From Planctomycetota bacterium (GTDB taxonomy: Bacteria; Planctomycetota; UBA8108; UBA1146; JAKEFC01), in NCBI GenBank assembly GCA_022616235.1, contig JAKEFC010000095.1:1-37920 (forward strand): 37,920 bases of DNA. Direction: 5' to 3'. A program made the translations under genes and the position numbers. Under the pieces are notes generated by a model, which saw only the letters and a program-made list of their open reading frames with translations, was not told where the DNA came from and did not search any database. Shown here piece by piece: positions 1 through 6,140 of the stretch; within the stretch, counting starts at the first letter, position 1; each line of letters begins with the position of its first letter.

Positions 1-16
1 CCCCCCCCCCCCCCCC
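1..16. other. poly-C homopolymer at window edge
   Basis: The window opens with sixteen consecutive C residues directly followed by the first 57-bp repeat unit. Such a run beside a tandem repeat is a common place for an assembly to end or slip, so it may be an artefact of the contig end. It could also be a real low-complexity tract. No feature can be assigned. Confidence 0.7.
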
Positions 17-187
17 AGGGGGGGTGAGCGCCACAGCCGCGCGCAGTGCGGAGCAGGCTGGAGCCTCGACACCAGGGGGGGTGAGCGCCTCTGCCGAGTA
101 GATCGCGGAGCAGGCTGGAGCCTCGACACCAGCGGGGGATAACTCCACAGCCGGGGAGAAGACGGGGCAGGCCGGTGCCTCGACAGC
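17..187. repeat. three 57-bp tandem repeats
   Basis: Three contiguous units of exactly 57 bp lie at 17-73, 74-130 and 131-187. Each begins AG(C/G)GGGG, has a variable middle, and ends with GCAGGC(T/C)GG(A/T)GCCTCGACA(C/G)C. Units 1 and 2 are nearly identical outside the variable middle and unit 3 is diverged. 57 is a multiple of three, and the frame starting at 17 is open through two units until a TAA at 140-142, so the array could be the end of an upstream coding region. There is no unique spacer between units, so this is not a CRISPR. The array may extend leftwards beyond the window. Confidence 0.8.
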
Positions 188-261
188 AGGATCAAATGCC
201 GTACGCTCTCGGCGTGGACTTCCACTCTCCGACGGCGCCGTGCCCCGGCGAGCCAAACGCC

Positions 262-1167
262 GTGAGACGATCTCCGAAAAGTGCGCGTGCGCGGCGCTGG
301 CGCCGCGGCGGCATCTTGGCACTGATCTCGATTTCGGTCGTTGCACCATTGAACGCTTGCAACGGGCTCTTCTACTACCCGACGCGCGTGGCCTACAGCC
401 GCCCGGAGGAGCAACCGACGCGCTGCGAGCAAGTAGCGTTCGCGAGCGGCGACGGGACGCGCCTGCACGGCTGGTTGCTGCATCCCGCCGGAGGCGCCGC
501 CGCGGAGGGAACCGTCCTCTTCTTTCACGGCAACGCGCAAAACTTGTCCAGTCACGTCAATTTCGTGAACTGGATGCCGATCGAGGGATTTCGCGTCTTC
601 ATCTTCGATTACCGCGGTTATGGCCGCTCTGAGGGGAAACCCGCGCGCGAAGGGATCCATCAGGACTGTCTCGCTGCGATCGCTTACCTGCGCGGTCGAA
701 GCGACATCGATGCCACGCGTCTACTCGTGTTCGGCCAGAGCCTCGGCGGCGCGTGCGGCCTCGCGGCGCTCGGCGAGGGAATCGCCGAGCAAGGCGAGGA
801 GTTTCGGCGCGGCATCCGCGGCATCGCCGTCGAAAGCTCCTTCCACTCCTACCGCGGCATCGCGAATACCGTGCTCGGCGGCACCTTTCTGACCTGGCCC
901 CTCGTCTGGTGCCTGATCGGCAACGGCCACAGTCCCGCGGACTCCATCGAGCGCCTCGCGTCGATTCCGCTGCTCGTGATCCACGGCGATGCGGATCCGG
1001 TGGTGCCTTTCAGCCAGGGGGAACGACTCTTCCGCGCTGCGCCCGAGCCCAAGGAATTCTGGAGGGTTCCGGGCGGCGGGCACACCGCCGCGCTCTGCGA
1101 GCTGGGACCGGTCTATCGCCCGCGGCTCCTCGCATTCTTCCGCGAGTGCCTGCGAAGCGGCGAGTAG
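262..1167 (+). CDS. alpha/beta hydrolase lipoprotein (Bem46/YfhR-like)
   Basis: Probable serine hydrolase of unknown substrate, anchored in the cell envelope as a lipoprotein. The ORF is open from a GTG at 175, but that start lies inside the tandem repeat. A GTG at 262 gives a proper lipoprotein signal: Arg-rich n-region, hydrophobic stretch and a lipobox LNAC with Cys33. The mature part has the alpha/beta fold: HGN oxyanion segment near 89-91, nucleophile elbow GQSLGG with Ser160, Asp245 in HGDADPVVP and His274 in GGGH, so the catalytic triad is complete. The FYYPTR...HGNAQN pattern is that of the Bem46/YfhR group. No ribosome binding site is clear, so the start is uncertain (196 ATG also possible). 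It converges with the next gene at 18 bp. Confidence 0.85.
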   Translation: MRRSPKSARARRWRRGGILALISISVVAPLNACNGLFYYPTRVAYSRPEEQPTRCEQVAFASGDGTRLHGWLLHPAGGAAAEGTVLFFHGNAQNLSSHVNFVNWMPIEGFRVFIFDYRGYGRSEGKPAREGIHQDCLAAIAYLRGRSDIDATRLLVFGQSLGGACGLAALGEGIAEQGEEFRRGIRGIAVESSFHSYRGIANTVLGGTFLTWPLVWCLIGNGHSPADSIERLASIPLLVIHGDADPVVPFSQGERLFRAAPEPKEFWRVPGGGHTAALCELGPVYRPRLLAFFRECLRSGE

Positions 1168-1185
1168 CGCGCGGCGATTTCAGCG

Positions 1186-1962
1186 TCAGCGGGGCTGGCT
1201 CTTGGACGCGGGGGCGCCCCCTTCGCCGGCGATGCCGCGAAACTCGGAGAGCTGCTCCGCGCTCAGGACTCGCGCGAGCTTCTCATCGCGCTCTTGGCGA
1301 AGCTGCTTCATTCGCTCGATCGCCGCCTTCCAATTCTCCTCCGCGCTACGCGCTTCCTTGCCGGCGTTTTCTTTCGCGGGTTGCCTCCAGAGTTCGGCGA
1401 TGAGATCGAGCTGCGCCTGTTTTTCGTCCGCGAAGATGCGAGCCAATTCGTCGTTCTGGGACCACGTGAGCGTCAGGCGATTCCCCGCGCTCGCGAGGCG
1501 TTCTTGGGTCTTCTTCTCCTCGCGCACGACCCAACGCTCGAGCTGGCCCCGCATCTCGTCGTTGCGGGCCTCTTCCAACGCTTCGCGAGCGAGAGAGCTT
1601 GCGGCGACGCCCGCATCGGCCCCGCCTTCGAGCCCGGTGGCGAGCGCGACTTCGACCACGCGCTCGAGGGAGGCGAGGCGCCGGGCGAGACCGCTCGCGT
1701 CTATTTCCGACGCGGCAGGATTCTGAGAGGCGGCAGACTCCCTTCCCTCACCCGGCACGGGCACCGCGAGCATGGACTGCGCCCCCGCCAATTCGCTCCG
1801 GAGCTTCGCGATCTCCGCTTCGAATTCGACGACCCGCCGTTCGTTACGAGCGGCGGCGCGGGAGATTTCCGCGCGCTCGCCGCGACCGGCGAACGCGACC
1901 AGGAGCGCGGCTGCCGCCAAGAGAACGGCGAGTGTTGAGAGTAGCGTGGAGGATCGATGCAC
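1186..1962 (-). CDS. membrane-anchored coiled-coil protein, Spy/CpxP-like C-terminus
   Basis: Unknown function, 258 residues. I chose the GTG at 1962 rather than the first ORF codon at 2019 because GAGGT sits 7 nt before it. From there the protein starts with a short positive segment and one hydrophobic helix (LLSTLAVLLAAAALLVAF), then a charged helical region with coiled-coil character, a variable linker, and a second helical part rich in E, K and R. Near the C-terminus the segments LTLTWSQNDELARIF and LARVLSAEQLSEFR resemble the LTxxQ repeats of periplasmic Spy/CpxP-like chaperones. That similarity is weak and is an inference. It is probably exported and tethered by the N-terminal helix. 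It is separated from the upstream gene on this strand by a strong hairpin, so it likely has its own promoter. Confidence 0.75.
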   Translation of the reverse strand: MHRSSTLLSTLAVLLAAAALLVAFAGRGERAEISRAAARNERRVVEFEAEIAKLRSELAGAQSMLAVPVPGEGRESAASQNPAASEIDASGLARRLASLERVVEVALATGLEGGADAGVAASSLAREALEEARNDEMRGQLERWVVREEKKTQERLASAGNRLTLTWSQNDELARIFADEKQAQLDLIAELWRQPAKENAGKEARSAEENWKAAIERMKQLRQERDEKLARVLSAEQLSEFRGIAGEGGAPASKSQPR

Positions 1963-2083
1963 CTTGGCGACCTCGTATGTTCCAGGTTGATGCTGTCGCC
2001 ACCGCCGCGATGCTCGCATGCGGCAAGCAGCTAGCGGCTAGCAGCCAGACTGTGGGCAGCGGCCGGGGGGGCGATCGCCGCAC

Positions 2084-2119
2084 GAGGCATGGCCGCGCAG
2101 GCGCGCGCGGCCATGCCTC
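2084..2119 (-). terminator. perfect 15-bp stem hairpin after the 2133-3035 gene
   Basis: GAGGCATGGCCGCGC (2084-2098) pairs without mismatch with GCGCGGCCATGCCTC (2105-2119) across a 6-nt loop. It lies 13 bp past the stop of the minus-strand gene ending at 2133 and before the next minus-strand start at 1962. There is no U-tract on either strand. Best read as a transcription terminator or 3'-end stabiliser. Confidence 0.65.
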
Positions 2120-2132
2120 CGAGCGGCCGCGG

Positions 2133-3035
2133 TTACTTCGGTTCGAGGGCGAAGTCGGCGACCGAGGTCGCGTCCTCGGTCACATCGACGACGAGCTTCC
2201 CGTGGAAGAAGCCGATCGCGAACGCGCGCACCTTCCACGACCCCGTGTTCACGTTCTCGAACTGGTAGAAACCGGTCGCGTCCGTCGTATCGAAGCGAAG
2301 CCCACTGCCGAAGAACCCGCCGTTCATGCGGAGAGCGAGGACCAGCGCACCATCGATTGCGTCTCCGGTGGACGCGTCCGTCACCGTGCCTTCCAGGGTG
2401 CCAACAGCGAGCGGATTCAGCGCGACGTCGACCACGGTCGTTTCGCCATCGGCGATGGCGACCGCGATCGGTCCCGAAGGCTCGTAGCCGAAGCGGAATA
2501 CCTTGAGGGTGTAGTCTCCTGTATCCACGTCGTCGAACGCGTAAGCCCCGAGATCATCGGTCTGCGTAAAGTGGAAGGGCCAAGAGAAGAATCCGAACCC
2601 GAAAGATCCGAGCAGGAACACGTTTGCATCGGCGATCGGTTCGCCGGTGTCGGCGTCGGTGACGGTGCCGCTCGCCGCACCCGCCGCGGGCGGCGACAAC
2701 GCGAAGTCGACGGTCGTCGTCTCGCCGTCCAGCACTTCGACTTCCATCTCCGCCGGCTCGTAGTCGAAGGTGAACGTCTCTACGACGTAGGTCCCCGGCA
2801 GCAGGTCGTCGATCTCGTAGAAGCCGGATGAATTCGTGAGATCGATGTGCCCCCACCAGCTCCCCGGCTCGCTCGCCTTGACGAGGACCCAGGCGAGGGG
2901 ATCGCCGGTCACTGAATCGGTCACCGTGCCGGAGATCGTTCCCGTTTGGGCGCTGGCGGGCGCCGCAGCGAGGAAGGCGAAGAGCAGTACTGCCACCGCC
3001 GCAGGGAATCGAACCAATCGTGCCGCCGTGATCAC
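2133..3035 (-). CDS. secreted protein with three carboxypeptidase-regulatory-like repeats
   Basis: Exported beta-sandwich repeat protein, 300 residues. Start chosen at the GTG at 3035: it is preceded by GAGAGGAGAGAAAC, a strong ribosome binding site, and opens a clean signal peptide ending ...APASAQ. The mature protein is three repeats of about 85-95 residues, each beginning G(T/A)(I/A/L)xGTVTDxxTGxP/AI and ending with a hydrophobic VDFAL-type strand. This is the CarboxypepD_reg-like (transthyretin-like) fold. No catalytic domain, membrane anchor or sorting tag is seen after the repeats. Repeats of this kind occur in surface adhesion and sugar- or matrix-binding proteins, but the ligand cannot be read from sequence. 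The upstream region is shared with the divergent rsbR operon. Confidence 0.85.
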   Translation of the reverse strand: MITAARLVRFPAAVAVLLFAFLAAAPASAQTGTISGTVTDSVTGDPLAWVLVKASEPGSWWGHIDLTNSSGFYEIDDLLPGTYVVETFTFDYEPAEMEVEVLDGETTTVDFALSPPAAGAASGTVTDADTGEPIADANVFLLGSFGFGFFSWPFHFTQTDDLGAYAFDDVDTGDYTLKVFRFGYEPSGPIAVAIADGETTVVDVALNPLAVGTLEGTVTDASTGDAIDGALVLALRMNGGFFGSGLRFDTTDATGFYQFENVNTGSWKVRAFAIGFFHGKLVVDVTEDATSVADFALEPK

Positions 3036-3250
3036 GTTTCTCTCCTCTCGTGGAAACGCCCGCGCGCGGACGCCGTCCGCGGTTTCTGCGGGGACAATCC
3101 CACCTTGGCTTGGACCCAATTCAGATGTCGAGTGAAACTCTCGCCCCAACCGCCCAAACGATCAGCCCAATCGTAGCCTCGTGAGCGAGGCACTTCAACG
3201 TCCCAGGGTGCTCTGCACGGCGGCAACCGCGTGTGCCGGCGGCGTGATTC

Positions 3251-3267
3251 TGCACCGGATCGGTGCA
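3251..3267. promoter_or_regulatory. NtrC-type enhancer site
   Basis: TGCACCGGATCGGTGCA matches the classical NtrC binding consensus TGCACC-N5-GGTGCA at all twelve defined positions (consensus from memory). Its centre is about 460 bp upstream of the start point predicted from the -24/-12 element at 3692. Enhancers of sigma-54 promoters can act over such distances by looping. The EBP encoded in the downstream operon has an NtrC-like recognition helix, so it is the natural candidate ligand. A housekeeping NtrC, or a role at the divergent gene, are alternatives. Confidence 0.6.
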
Positions 3268-3465
3268 ATCAACCTAACATGCGGCTCGAATTTTGTGCCG
3301 AATGGCAGAAGGAAGGCACGCCGCGTCAGCACACGAAGCGTCCCTGGATTGCAAGGCAGCGCAAGGGCCTGTATTGATCTATCCATCACGCTGCACCATT
3401 TCGCATTTGGCAAATGCCCGAATCGAGCGGCCGACTCACGAGCGGAGTACTCATCCTGCAGCAAA

Positions 3466-3500
3466 GTACGTAAATATTCTATTTGAAACAGTTTACGAAC
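3466..3500. promoter_or_regulatory. inverted repeat GTACGTAAA / TTTACGAAC
   Basis: Nine-base arms with one mismatch, 17-nt spacer, in the A/T-rich part of the intergenic region. Could be an operator or a second activator site. No known consensus recognised. Confidence 0.35.
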
Positions 3501-3568
3501 ACACTATGCTTGCTAGCGCAGCGATCTAGTACCAATTTCTTACGGCGGCGGCGCCTTATTGTGGACCC

Positions 3569-3594
3569 TTTGCATTGCCCTATTCGTGTGCAAA
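3569..3594. promoter_or_regulatory. inverted repeat TTTGCA-N14-TGCAAA
   Basis: Perfect 6-bp arms centred about 136 bp upstream of the predicted sigma-54 start point, within the usual range for activator sites. It does not match the NtrC consensus. The short arms make a chance occurrence possible. Confidence 0.3.
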
Positions 3595-3691
3595 CATGGG
3601 TAGGCAGCCTGCGGCGAGATGCTGTCTTCGCGTCCGAATTGAGGCCGCTGCACTAGAGTGTTCCTCGACGGCAACTCCCGGCTACGAATTG

Positions 3692-3706
3692 TGGCAAAGG
3701 AGTTGC
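3692..3706 (+). promoter_or_regulatory. sigma-54 (-24/-12) promoter for the rsbR operon
   Basis: TGGCAAAGGAGTTGC has the invariant GG and GC exactly ten bases apart, in the context TGGCA...TTGC of the sigma-54 consensus TGGCAC-N5-TTGC. The only mismatch in the two core boxes is A for C after TGGCA. The predicted start point is near 3718, giving a leader of about 96 nt before the rsbR ATG at 3814. It lies in front of an operon that itself encodes a sigma-54 activator. Confidence 0.6.
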
Positions 3707-3733
3707 CCTGCTGGAACGCAGGGTTGAGCAGGG
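3706..3733 (+). promoter_or_regulatory. overlapping dyads at the predicted start point
   Basis: CCCTGC (3706-3711) can pair with GCAGGG (3718-3723) across six bases, or, as CCCTGCT, with AGCAGGG (3727-3733). The shared left arm overlaps the -12 box, so a bound repressor could block it. A role as an RNA structure is less likely because the left arm would precede the predicted start of the transcript. Confidence 0.3.
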
Positions 3734-3813
3734 AGCAGCAATCTCCCGTTTTCGACCAATCGCGCCATCCATGGAACCGGTGCCTGGGCGGCACCTACCG
3801 AGGAGGAACCACC

Positions 3814-4710
3814 ATGCCGCAGCGAATCGCCGTACAAGCGAACGTACAACCGACCGCCGATCTACTCAGCGAGCTGGTCGCCCACCTGGGCCAAAACCGG
3901 ACGCAGTTGCGCGAAGAGTGGGCACGCCGGATCACGGAATCCGTTTTGCTCACCGCGATGACCAAGGACGAGATCTTCGCCGAGGCGACCTCGGTGTACG
4001 ACAACTACGTGGAGGTGCTCGAGACCGGAAGCGTGGAGGCGTTGCAAGCATACGCTCGGAACCTATCCGAGCGAATCATCCCGCGGGGCGTCGAAACGCA
4101 CGAGGTCGTCGGCATCGTGCTCCTCCTGCGCGACGTCTTGGCGCGGTCGCTGTTCAAGAAGTATCAGGCGGACTTCGGCCTTCTGAACCGAGTGTTGGAC
4201 GCGTACGAGCCCGCCGCCAACCGCATTGCGAACACCGTCGCGGTGGGCTTCGTGCAGGAGCGCGAGCGCATCATCCGCCAGCAGCAAGAGGCGATCCGCG
4301 AGCTGTCTACGCCGGTTTTGCAGGTTCGCGAGCGCCTCCTCATCCTTCCCATCATCGGCATCGTCGACTCCCAGCGTGCGCGGCAGCTCACGGAACAATT
4401 GTTGCGCGGTATCCGATCCAACCGCGCCAAGGTGGTGGTGATGGACATCACCGGCGTGCCGTCGGTGGACTCGACCGTGGCCAACCACCTCGTGCAGACG
4501 GTGGAGGCCTCGCGGCTGCTCGGGGCCACGGTGATCGTGACCGGCCTCTCGCCGGAGATCGCCCAGACGCTCGTTACGATCGGCGTCGATCTGACGAAGA
4601 TGAACACGGTCGGCGACCTGCAAGGAGGGATCGAGGAGGCAGAGCGGTTGCTTGGGTACGATGTGACCTCCACGGGAAGGTTGGCGGCGGCGCACGGCGA
4701 CCGCGAATAG
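3814..4710 (+). CDS. rsbR: RsbR-type stressosome sensor/scaffold
   Basis: Stressosome co-antagonist: with RsbS it forms the cytoplasmic complex that sequesters the RsbT kinase until stress. The ORF opens at 3658, but the ATG at 3814 follows AGGAGGAACCACC, so the protein is 298 residues. Residues 1-155 are an all-helical N-terminal domain of the RsbRD_N type (note ETHEVVGIVLLLRDVL), expected to sense the signal; a linker helix follows to about 172, then a STAS domain at 173-282. The STAS signature DITGVPSVDSTVANHL carries Ser220 where Bacillus RsbRA has Thr205, and Ser186 (IVDSQRA) lies in the region of the other Thr site; both acceptors are therefore serine if my alignment is right. First gene of a six-gene run with a sigma-54 promoter candidate upstream. 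Confidence 0.93.
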   Translation: MPQRIAVQANVQPTADLLSELVAHLGQNRTQLREEWARRITESVLLTAMTKDEIFAEATSVYDNYVEVLETGSVEALQAYARNLSERIIPRGVETHEVVGIVLLLRDVLARSLFKKYQADFGLLNRVLDAYEPAANRIANTVAVGFVQERERIIRQQQEAIRELSTPVLQVRERLLILPIIGIVDSQRARQLTEQLLRGIRSNRAKVVVMDITGVPSVDSTVANHLVQTVEASRLLGATVIVTGLSPEIAQTLVTIGVDLTKMNTVGDLQGGIEEAERLLGYDVTSTGRLAAAHGDRE

Positions 4711-4737
4711 CCAGAACAAGAGCCAGGGAAAAAGCCG

Positions 4738-5115
4738 ATGCTTGTTCCGATCCTGAGACAAGGCCCCTACCTGATTGCATCGATTCAGTCCGCCCTCACC
4801 GACGCGGACCTCTTGCGGTTGCGCGATGATCTCGTCGAGCAAGTGGGGCGGTATCGCTCCCGCGGCGTGATCGTGGACGTCACCGTGCTCGATGTGATGG
4901 ACTCGTTCGCAGTGAGGACGATCAGCTCCCTCGCGCAGATGATCAAGTTGCGCGGCGCGGAGACGCTGCTCGTCGGGATCCAACCCGAAGTCGCATTCAC
5001 CATGGTCCAGCTCGGTCTCGCGCTCACGGGCGTGGCGACCGCGCTCGACCTCGAGGAAGGCCTCTCGTACCTCGACGAGCGTGACAAAGGGGGAGAACGT
5101 GTTGGGGGACGATGA
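4738..5115 (+). CDS. rsbS: RsbS-type STAS antagonist
   Basis: Single-domain STAS protein of 125 residues, the usual RsbS length, which forms the stressosome core with RsbR and binds RsbT. The phosphorylatable serine is clear: Ser56 in DVMDSFAVR, matching Ser59 of the Bacillus protein. Phosphorylation of this residue by RsbT is what releases the kinase in known systems. The gene starts 27 bp after rsbR with an AGGGA-type site before the ATG, and its end overlaps the start of rsbT. The C-terminal tail (DKGGERVGGR) is slightly longer than the domain and is coded by the overlap with rsbT. Nothing unusual in the core. Confidence 0.93.
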   Translation: MLVPILRQGPYLIASIQSALTDADLLRLRDDLVEQVGRYRSRGVIVDVTVLDVMDSFAVRTISSLAQMIKLRGAETLLVGIQPEVAFTMVQLGLALTGVATALDLEEGLSYLDERDKGGERVGGR

Positions 5116-5506
5116 GCTGCACGTCCAGATTCGATCCGACGCAGACGTCGTCCTCGCGAGGCAAGAAGGCCGCCGCTTCGCCTCCCGCCTCGAGTTCTCT
5201 TCGAGCGACCTGACGGTCATCTCCGCCGCTATCTCGGAGATCGCGCGCAGTATCCTGGAGTACGCCCGCACGGGCGACATGCACATCAAACTCGCGGAGA
5301 AGAACGGTCGAGTCGGAATCGTCGTGGTGGCGCGGGATGAGGGCCCCGGGATCCGCGACGTCGAGCTTGCGATGCAGGATGGATACTCGACCTCGGGGGG
5401 CCTGGGGTTGGGTCTCCCCGGCGCGCGCCGGCTCATGGATGAGTTCGAGCTGCGTTCGGAGGTCGGGCGCGGCACGACGGTCACGATGCGAAAATGGGCG
5501 CGCTGA
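5099..5506 (+). CDS. rsbT: RsbT-type serine kinase, N-box Asn replaced by Ser
   Basis: Switch kinase of the GHKL (HATPase_c) family, 135 residues. It phosphorylates RsbS and RsbR and, once freed, activates the downstream partner (RsbU in Bacillus; here unknown). I chose the GTG at 5099 because GGGGGAG precedes it; 5081 GTG is the alternative. The start overlaps rsbS by 17 bp. The G1 box DEGPGI and the G2 segment GLGLGLPGARRLMD are intact. In the N-box, family members read SEIARN; here it is SEIARS, with Ser51 (codon AGT) in the place of the Asn that normally coordinates Mg-ATP. AGT is one base from AAT, so a sequencing error or a true substitution are both possible. Kinase activity may be altered. 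Confidence 0.92.
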   Translation: MLGDDELHVQIRSDADVVLARQEGRRFASRLEFSSSDLTVISAAISEIARSILEYARTGDMHIKLAEKNGRVGIVVVARDEGPGIRDVELAMQDGYSTSGGLGLGLPGARRLMDEFELRSEVGRGTTVTMRKWAR

Positions 5507-5507
5507 C

Positions 5508-6140
5508 GTGGCCGGGCGCCGGCGCGACTACACGGGGCTCTTCGAGTGGGGGGTGGCGACCTTGACGTGGCCGAGCGAATCGGTGTGCGGCGATTCCTAC
5601 GTGGTGACGGAAGTCCCGCACGGTGCGGTCGTCGCCGTCTTCGACGGGCTCGGCCACGGGCATGATGCCGCGCTCGCGGCGGAGCGCGCCGCGGAGACCG
5701 TGCGCCGCTTCGGGAGCGAGCCGATCGTTCCGCTCGTGCACCGCTGCCACAATGCGCTCATCGGAACGCGCGGGGTGGTGATGAGCTTGGCGGCATTCGA
5801 CGCGCCAAAAGGCAGCATGTCCTGGATCGGGATCGGCAACGTGGAGGGTGTGCTGCTGCGAGCCGACCGCCGCGCAGCGCCGGCACACGAGCACCTCGTC
5901 CAGCGCGGAGGCCTGGTCGGTCATTCGTTGCCGCCCCTTCGGCCTTCCATGCGGACGGTGGCCGCCGGCGACGTGCTGATCCTCGCCACCGACGGTGTAA
6001 ACCCGGATTTTCTTGCGGAATTCGATGCGAAGGCACCTGCAAAGCGGATCGCGGAGAAGATTCTCAACAAGTGCGCAACGCGAAGGGATGACGCGCTCGT
6101 GTTCGTAATGAGGTACGGAACGGAATCGGGACCGGAATGA
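5508..6140 (+). CDS. rsbX: RsbX-type PP2C phosphatase
   Basis: Phosphoserine phosphatase of the SpoIIE/PP2C group, 210 residues, the compact size of RsbX. In known systems RsbX removes phosphate from RsbS and RsbR and so resets the stressosome after stress. The metal-binding motifs are visible: CGDSYVV near 32 and [12 protein letters not shown] near 48-59, with a later ILATDGV segment and DDALVFV at the end. It has no N-terminal RsbT-binding domain, which separates it from RsbU. The GTG start at 5508 begins one base after the rsbT stop and has only a weak binding site, so translation is probably coupled. Its stop overlaps the next start as ATGA. Confidence 0.88.
   Translation: MAGRRRDYTGLFEWGVATLTWPSESVCGDSYVVTEVPHGAVVAVFDGLGHGHDAALAAERAAETVRRFGSEPIVPLVHRCHNALIGTRGVVMSLAAFDAPKGSMSWIGIGNVEGVLLRADRRAAPAHEHLVQRGGLVGHSLPPLRPSMRTVAAGDVLILATDGVNPDFLAEFDAKAPAKRIAEKILNKCATRRDDALVFVMRYGTESGPE

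Larger units (their letters stand above)
3036..3813. other. 778-bp divergent regulatory intergenic region
   Basis: No convincing gene: the ORFs here (for example 3195-3464 minus) have no ribosome binding site and no recognisable protein character. The stretch 3455-3540 is clearly richer in A/T than its surroundings. It holds an NtrC-type palindrome (3251-3267), two further inverted repeats (3466-3500, 3569-3594), a -24/-12 promoter candidate (3692-3706) and a GC-rich dyad at the predicted start point (3706-3733). It separates the minus-strand repeat-protein gene from the plus-strand stressosome operon. Confidence 0.8.

Noticed and set aside
17-187. Tandem repeats as a CRISPR array
   Set aside because: Units are contiguous with no unique spacers of constant size, and there are no cas genes.
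3222-3238. Minus-strand sigma-54-like element CGGCAC-N6-TTGC near the NtrC-type site
   Set aside because: GG and GC are eleven bases apart instead of ten; sigma-54 promoters tolerate this poorly, and the first base of the box also differs.
3195-3464. 89-codon ORF in the rsbR upstream region
   Set aside because: No ribosome binding site, no protein-like pattern, and it covers the NtrC-type palindrome.
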